Positions 13,521 to 16,377 of a stretch of 16,377 bases of DNA are shown piece after piece. A model generated the notes under the pieces. The model saw only the letters and a program-made list of their open reading frames with translations. It searched no databases and was not told where the DNA came from. The stretch's first letter is position 1. Each line of letters starts with the position of its first letter. This DNA is from Alloprevotella sp. GTDB taxonomy: Bacteria; Bacteroidota; Bacteroidia; Bacteroidales; Bacteroidaceae. The position numbers were made by a program, and so were the translations under genes. The stretch spans positions 1 through 16,377 of the forward strand of contig JAFUXE010000039.1 of assembly GCA_017477205.1 (NCBI GenBank), in the 5' to 3' direction.

Positions 13521-15288
13521 GAAGTCACCCTCCGCGTGGTTTCTTGACCACACCAGTGTGCGGCAGCAGCAGCTCCTGCTTGCTGTCGCCACCGGTTTGT
13601 GCGCCGGTCTTGCAGCCCAGCTGCTCAAGTGGCTCATTGAAGAAATAAAGTTTCTCCTCACCAGCCAGTTCGACGTGACGCGTGCACAGTGGCTCTTCCT
13701 TGTCTATCCCTTTGTCGGCATCCTCCTGTCCGCACTTTTCATCCGCTACGTCGTGCGCGACAACATCGCCCACGGCATCACGAAAATCCTTTACTCCCTC
13801 TCCCGCAGCAAGGGCAACATCCGCGCCCATAACACCTGGTCCAGCCTCATCGCCTCCGCACTGACCATCGGCTTCGGCGGCAGCGTCGGTGCCGAAAGCC
13901 CCATCGTGCTCACCGGCTCTGCCATAGGCTCCAATCTCGGCAAGATATTCCGCTTCGACCACAAGCGCCAGATGCTCCTCATCGGCTGCGGAGCCGCCGC
14001 CGCCACCGCAGGCATCTTCAAGGCCCCCATCGCCGGTGTGCTCTTTGCCCTTGAAGTGCTGATGATTGACCTCACGATGTCCTCCCTGCTCCCCCTGCTG
14101 CTTGCTGCGCTGACGGCCACGTGCGTGGCCTATGTCGTGAGCGGCACGGATGCCCTCTTCGACTTTCACGTGCAGAGCGCCTTCTCCATCTCGCAGGTTC
14201 CCGGCACGCTGCTGCTGGGCATCGTCTGCGGCCTCCTGGCCCTCTACACCATGCGCCTCATGGCGCGCACGGAGCGCGTCTTCAGCCGTGTGGAGAGCCT
14301 GCTGCCGAAGGTGCTTTTCGGCGGCGCCGTCCTCGCCGTCCTGATATACCTTTTCCCGCCCCTCTACGGCGAGGGCTACGACACCGTCCAGACCATCATC
14401 GTCTCCGGTGCCCGCAGCGACGTGAACACCGTACTGAACAACTCCCTCTTCTACGGCCGCCCCGAGCTGCTGCTCCTCTTCCTGGGCCTCGTCATCCTGG
14501 CGAAGCCCCTTGCCACGTCCGCCACGAACGGCGGCGGAGGATGCGGCGGAACCTTTGCCCCGAGCCTGTTCCTCGGGTGCATTGCGGGGTACGTCTTCTG
14601 CTGCCTCTGGAACCATTTCGGCGTTCTCGGCCTTCACCTCTCCGAGCGCAACTATGCCCTGCTCGGCATGGCAGGCATGATGAGCGGCTTCTTCCACGCC
14701 CCGCTGACGGGCGTGTTCCTCATTGCCGAGCTCACGGGCGGCTACGACCTCTTCCTGCCGCTCATGATTGTCAGCGCCGCCGCCTACCTCACCATCCACA
14801 TCTTCGAGCCCCACAACATCTACGCCGTACGCCTCGCGCGCCAGGGCAACCTCCTGACGCACGACAAGGACCGCAGCATCCTCACCCTCATGAGCCTCGA
14901 TGCCATCATCGAAAAGGAAAGCCCGCGTCTTGCTCCGGACATGGAGCTCGGCAAGATGGTGCAGGCCGTCTCCCGCGACGAGCATGAGGACTTCGCCGTC
15001 ACCGATGCCGCCGGGCACCTCCTTGGCATCGTCAACCTCCGCAGCGTGCGACGCTTCATCTTCCGCAGCGAGCTCTATCGCCTCTACCGCGTGGAACAGC
15101 TCATGCAGCCCCCCGCCGCCGAGCTCACCACCACGGAGCAGATGTCCTCCGTCATGGACAAGTTCCAGCGCACCCGTGCCGAGGTGCTCCCCGTCCTCTC
15201 CGCCGACCGCCGCTTCGTCGGCTTCGTCACGCGCACCCGCCTGCTGGACAGCTACCGCCAAATCCTCCGCGACTTCTCGGAGGAGTAA
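13510..15288 (+). CDS. ClC-family chloride channel/transporter with C-terminal CBS pair
   Basis: A 592-residue inner-membrane protein that moves chloride, as a channel or Cl-/H+ exchanger. About ten membrane helices span residues 20-440. The ion-path motifs are GFGGSVGAESPIV (121-133), in which Glu129 takes the place of the gating glutamate, GIFKAPIAGVLFALE (168-182) and GGCGGTFAPSLFLG (343-356). Two CBS domains follow (about 462-523 and 526-590). The start is uncertain. In-frame ATGs at 13444 and 13465 lie in the tail of the upstream gene, where that gene's own frame is the conserved one. I prefer TTG at 13510, which has AGGAAA just before it and overlaps the upstream gene by 11 bp. Its presence at the end of an operon of exported proteins is unexplained. 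Confidence 0.88.
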   Translation: MSDKKSPSAWFLDHTSVRQQQLLLAVATGLCAGLAAQLLKWLIEEIKFLLTSQFDVTRAQWLFLVYPFVGILLSALFIRYVVRDNIAHGITKILYSLSRSKGNIRAHNTWSSLIASALTIGFGGSVGAESPIVLTGSAIGSNLGKIFRFDHKRQMLLIGCGAAAATAGIFKAPIAGVLFALEVLMIDLTMSSLLPLLLAALTATCVAYVVSGTDALFDFHVQSAFSISQVPGTLLLGIVCGLLALYTMRLMARTERVFSRVESLLPKVLFGGAVLAVLIYLFPPLYGEGYDTVQTIIVSGARSDVNTVLNNSLFYGRPELLLLFLGLVILAKPLATSATNGGGGCGGTFAPSLFLGCIAGYVFCCLWNHFGVLGLHLSERNYALLGMAGMMSGFFHAPLTGVFLIAELTGGYDLFLPLMIVSAAAYLTIHIFEPHNIYAVRLARQGNLLTHDKDRSILTLMSLDAIIEKESPRLAPDMELGKMVQAVSRDEHEDFAVTDAAGHLLGIVNLRSVRRFIFRSELYRLYRVEQLMQPPAAELTTTEQMSSVMDKFQRTRAEVLPVLSADRRFVGFVTRTRLLDSYRQILRDFSEE

Positions 15289-15301
15289 CCCCCTGTAAGA
15301 A

Positions 15302-15534
15302 ACACATGCGACCTACCCCATCCACACCCACGAGGTCATGGAGCTGAACCTCGTCTGCGGAGCTTCGGCGCCGCCGCCCGCAAGCTCATCGACACCACCG
15401 ACAGTGTCAGCGAAATCTGCTACGCCTGCGGCTTCAACACGCTGACAAACTTCAACCGCCTCTTCCGCAAGCGCAAGGGCTGTAGCCCCACCCAGTTCCG
15501 CAGGCATTTCAAGAAGACGAAAGTCATCATCTGA
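15302..15534 (+). pseudogene. Remnant of an AraC-family regulator
   Basis: Two pieces of one AraC-type gene lie in different frames. In frame 2, 15305 to about 15364, ATYPIHTHEVMELNLVCGAS matches the start of an AraC cupin sensor domain (HxHxxxELN). In frame 1, 15361-15534, AAARKLIDTTDSVSEI, then CYACGF, then FNRLFRKRKGCSPTQFRRHF, is the end of the DNA-binding helix-turn-helix domain. The whole middle, roughly 180 residues, is missing, and the first residues are also absent. Internal deletion plus frameshift make this a clear pseudogene. It begins 13 nt after the ClC stop, so rearrangement probably placed it there. The original regulatory target cannot be known. Confidence 0.75.
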
Positions 15535-15565
15535 CAAGGGCACTCCCCTTCTTTTACTCGCTTCG

Positions 15566-15623
15566 CGAGAAATCTTCCTAATATTTTCAAATCCTTCAAA
15601 ATATAGATTTGTGAGATTTCTCG
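15566..15623. repeat. Nested inverted repeat downstream of the AraC remnant
   Basis: The outer arms are CGAGAAATCT (15566-15575) and AGATTTCTCG (15614-15623). The inner arms are ATATTTT (15581-15587) and AAAATAT (15598-15604). No T-run follows, so it is not a standard terminator. It may be a cruciform or the footprint of a small element. Confidence 0.6.
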
Positions 15624-15660
15624 CCGCAGGCGACTATTAATCTTCCGTGCAAATTCGTAC

Positions 15661-15845
15661 AAATCTGCAGAATCTGTGGTTCCAAGAGCAGTGTCTGTAG
15701 TGGTTCAATCTGTGTATGTAGTGGTTCAATCTGTGTATGTTGTGTTCCCAAATCCGCGGAATCTGTGGTTCCAAAAGCAGTGTCTGTAGTGGTTTAAAAT
15801 CCGCGAAATTTGTGGTTCCCAAGAGCAGTGTCTGTAGTGGTCCCC
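15661..15845. repeat. Degenerate tandem repeat array (three 45-50-nt units, two 21-nt units)
   Basis: Units starting near 15661, 15750 and 15796 share AAATCYGCRGAATCTGTGG, then TTCC, and end AGCAGTGTCTGTAGTGG. Between the first two lie two copies of CAATCTGTGTATGTAGTGG or a close variant (from 15706 and 15727). The style matches interspersed 'ATCTGTGGAATCTGTGG' repeats I recall from Bacteroidetes intergenic DNA. The short ORFs across it on both strands are not genes. Confidence 0.7.
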
Positions 15846-16067
15846 TTAAAAAAAGAGTGGCGCTGCCTCACGGCTGCACCACCCTCGTGTCTAACTTTTT
15901 CATAAACCGGGCGGGGAGCACACCTCGCGGCGAATCCGCCGCCCTCATTGAACTTCTTTTGACAGCGCAGCATGGCAAGTGAACACCTGCGAACCGCGCA
16001 ATCTTGGAAATTCGCCAATAAATTCATTAACATTATGATGTCGCTTCACAGCGAGAGGGTTTCTGTT
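15846..16067. other. Intergenic sequence without a supported gene
   Basis: The plus-strand ORF running to 15982 and the minus-strand ORF 15794-16033 are not convincing. The sequence includes a GCGGCG (15927-15932) / CGCCGC (15937-15942) hairpin with a 4-nt loop. Its style recalls the repetitive intergenic elements of Prevotella. It lies between the convergent left-hand genes and the minus-strand genes on the right. Confidence 0.4.
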
Positions 16068-16241
16068 TTACTTCATGTCTTCCCAGAGGCCACCACCTAC
16101 GCCGTGGCTCTGGCGAGTGTCAAACGCATCAGCATTTGTTCGACTAGTTTTGTTAATGTCAACATTGGGAGATTGTGCCAACATTTGCTGAACGTTCAAT
16201 GCCACTACTTCTGTAGCTGGAACAAAATATTTCTTTTTCAT
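16068..16241 (-). CDS. Small Bacteroidales protein, 57 residues
   Basis: The minus strand reads MKKKYFVPATEVVALNVQQM, continues LAQSPNVDIN…, and ends GVGGGLWEDMK. This layout of a lysine start, a Y-x-x-P-x-x-E-V-V stretch, a QQMLAxSP turn, a variable polar middle and a glycine-rich, acidic W-containing end recurs in many short proteins of Prevotella and Bacteroides that I recall as unnamed. It has no classical signal peptide or membrane helix. It lies 72 nt downstream of the stop of the minus-strand gene at the window edge, with a palindromic repeat in between, so co-transcription is possible. The ATG is the only in-frame start. Function is unknown; a secreted or modified peptide is one possibility, without direct evidence. 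Confidence 0.65.
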   Translation of the reverse strand: MKKKYFVPATEVVALNVQQMLAQSPNVDINKTSRTNADAFDTRQSHGVGGGLWEDMK

Positions 16242-16265
16242 AATTGTTTAATGATTCTTTTAATT

Positions 16266-16305
16266 GTCCCCCAAGCCTCCCCGGAGGGGGGAGGTTGGAG
16301 GGGAC
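16266..16305 (-). repeat. GC-rich palindromic repeat between minus-strand genes
   Basis: An imperfect inverted repeat begins GTCCCC and ends GGGGAC, with CCTCCCCGGAGGGG at its centre. Read on the minus strand, it shares the AACCTCCCCC…GGGGAGGCTT ends with the copy inside the ZIP gene at 309-343. No T-run follows on the minus strand, so it is not an obvious terminator for the gene ending at 16314. Confidence 0.6.
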
Positions 16306-16313
16306 TGTTGTTT

Positions 16314-16377
16314 TTATTTTACCAATACTTTTTTACCGTTGATGATGTTTACGCCCTTCTGCGGCTGGCTGATGCGC
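16314..16377 (-). CDS. C-terminal end of an exported protein with KGV..INGKK tail (partial)
   Basis: The last 20 codons of a minus-strand gene that runs off the window read RISQPQKGVNIINGKKVLVK and then stop. This matches the end of the short sorting-type tail on the two plus-strand Omp28-like proteins (KGVYIxNGxKIVR). The gene therefore probably encodes another exported protein with the same tail. Nothing can be said about its body. Confidence 0.7.
   Translation of the reverse strand, partial: RISQPQKGVNIINGKKVLVK

Noticed and set aside
13525..15261. A 578-codon open frame on the minus strand opposite the ClC gene
   Set aside because: Its translation is compositionally biased (Glu, Ala, Gly, His) without motifs, while the plus strand is an unmistakable ClC protein.
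15661..15845. Tandem array as a CRISPR
   Set aside because: Units vary in length and sequence, nothing like unique spacers lies between them, and no cas genes are present.

Overview
The window reads as chromosomal DNA of a relatively GC-rich member of the Bacteroidales, most likely Prevotella or a close relative. The evidence is lack of Shine-Dalgarno leaders, Bacteroidetes-type promoters (a TAnnTTTG -7 box, in one case with a TTTG -33 box 19 nt upstream), Omp28-like exported proteins ending in a short YDLQGR...KGVYI..GKK tail (a reduced type IX sorting-domain pattern), and a MKKxYxxP-type small protein. This is inferred from family knowledge, not from a search.

Layout. (1) 1-3493: a plus-strand operon. 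It holds the end of a damaged ORF, a ZIP-family metal transporter, a short flavodoxin, a radical SAM protein with extra C-terminal cysteines, and a metallo-beta-lactamase-fold protein fused to a C-terminal rubredoxin. It closes with a near-perfect hairpin terminator. The flavodoxin, rSAM and rubredoxin parts suggest a small electron-transfer cassette of unknown substrate. (2) 3494-4120: no confident gene; a remnant-like minus-strand ORF, a probable interspersed element and two promoter candidates. (3) 4121-5024: two translationally coupled unrecognised genes, the first frameshifted by an 11-bp tandem duplication. (4) 5138-9721: an exported alpha/beta hydrolase and a 1070-residue multidomain exported protein, followed by a terminator. 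(5) 9868-15288: a clear promoter, two more Omp28-like exported proteins, and an overlapping ClC chloride channel with CBS domains. (6) 15289-16067: a broken AraC regulator, a nested inverted repeat, a degenerate tandem array and further intergenic sequence. (7) 16068-16377, minus strand: an overlooked 57-residue protein and the last residues of another protein with the KGV..INGKK tail.

The most distinctive signal is a family of heptanucleotide tandem repeats (TCGTCAC/TTGTCAC) at the 3' ends of four consecutive genes, read in the same phase in all of them. In three genes it sits exactly between the protein body and the YDLQGR tail. A second heptamer (AATGGTC) lies inside the tail, one copy in one gene and four in its neighbour. 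Because seven is not a multiple of three, gain or loss of one unit would cut off the tail, so copy number could control the fate of the protein's C-terminus. A GC-rich palindromic repeat also occurs twice: once in frame inside the ZIP gene and once between genes near the right edge.
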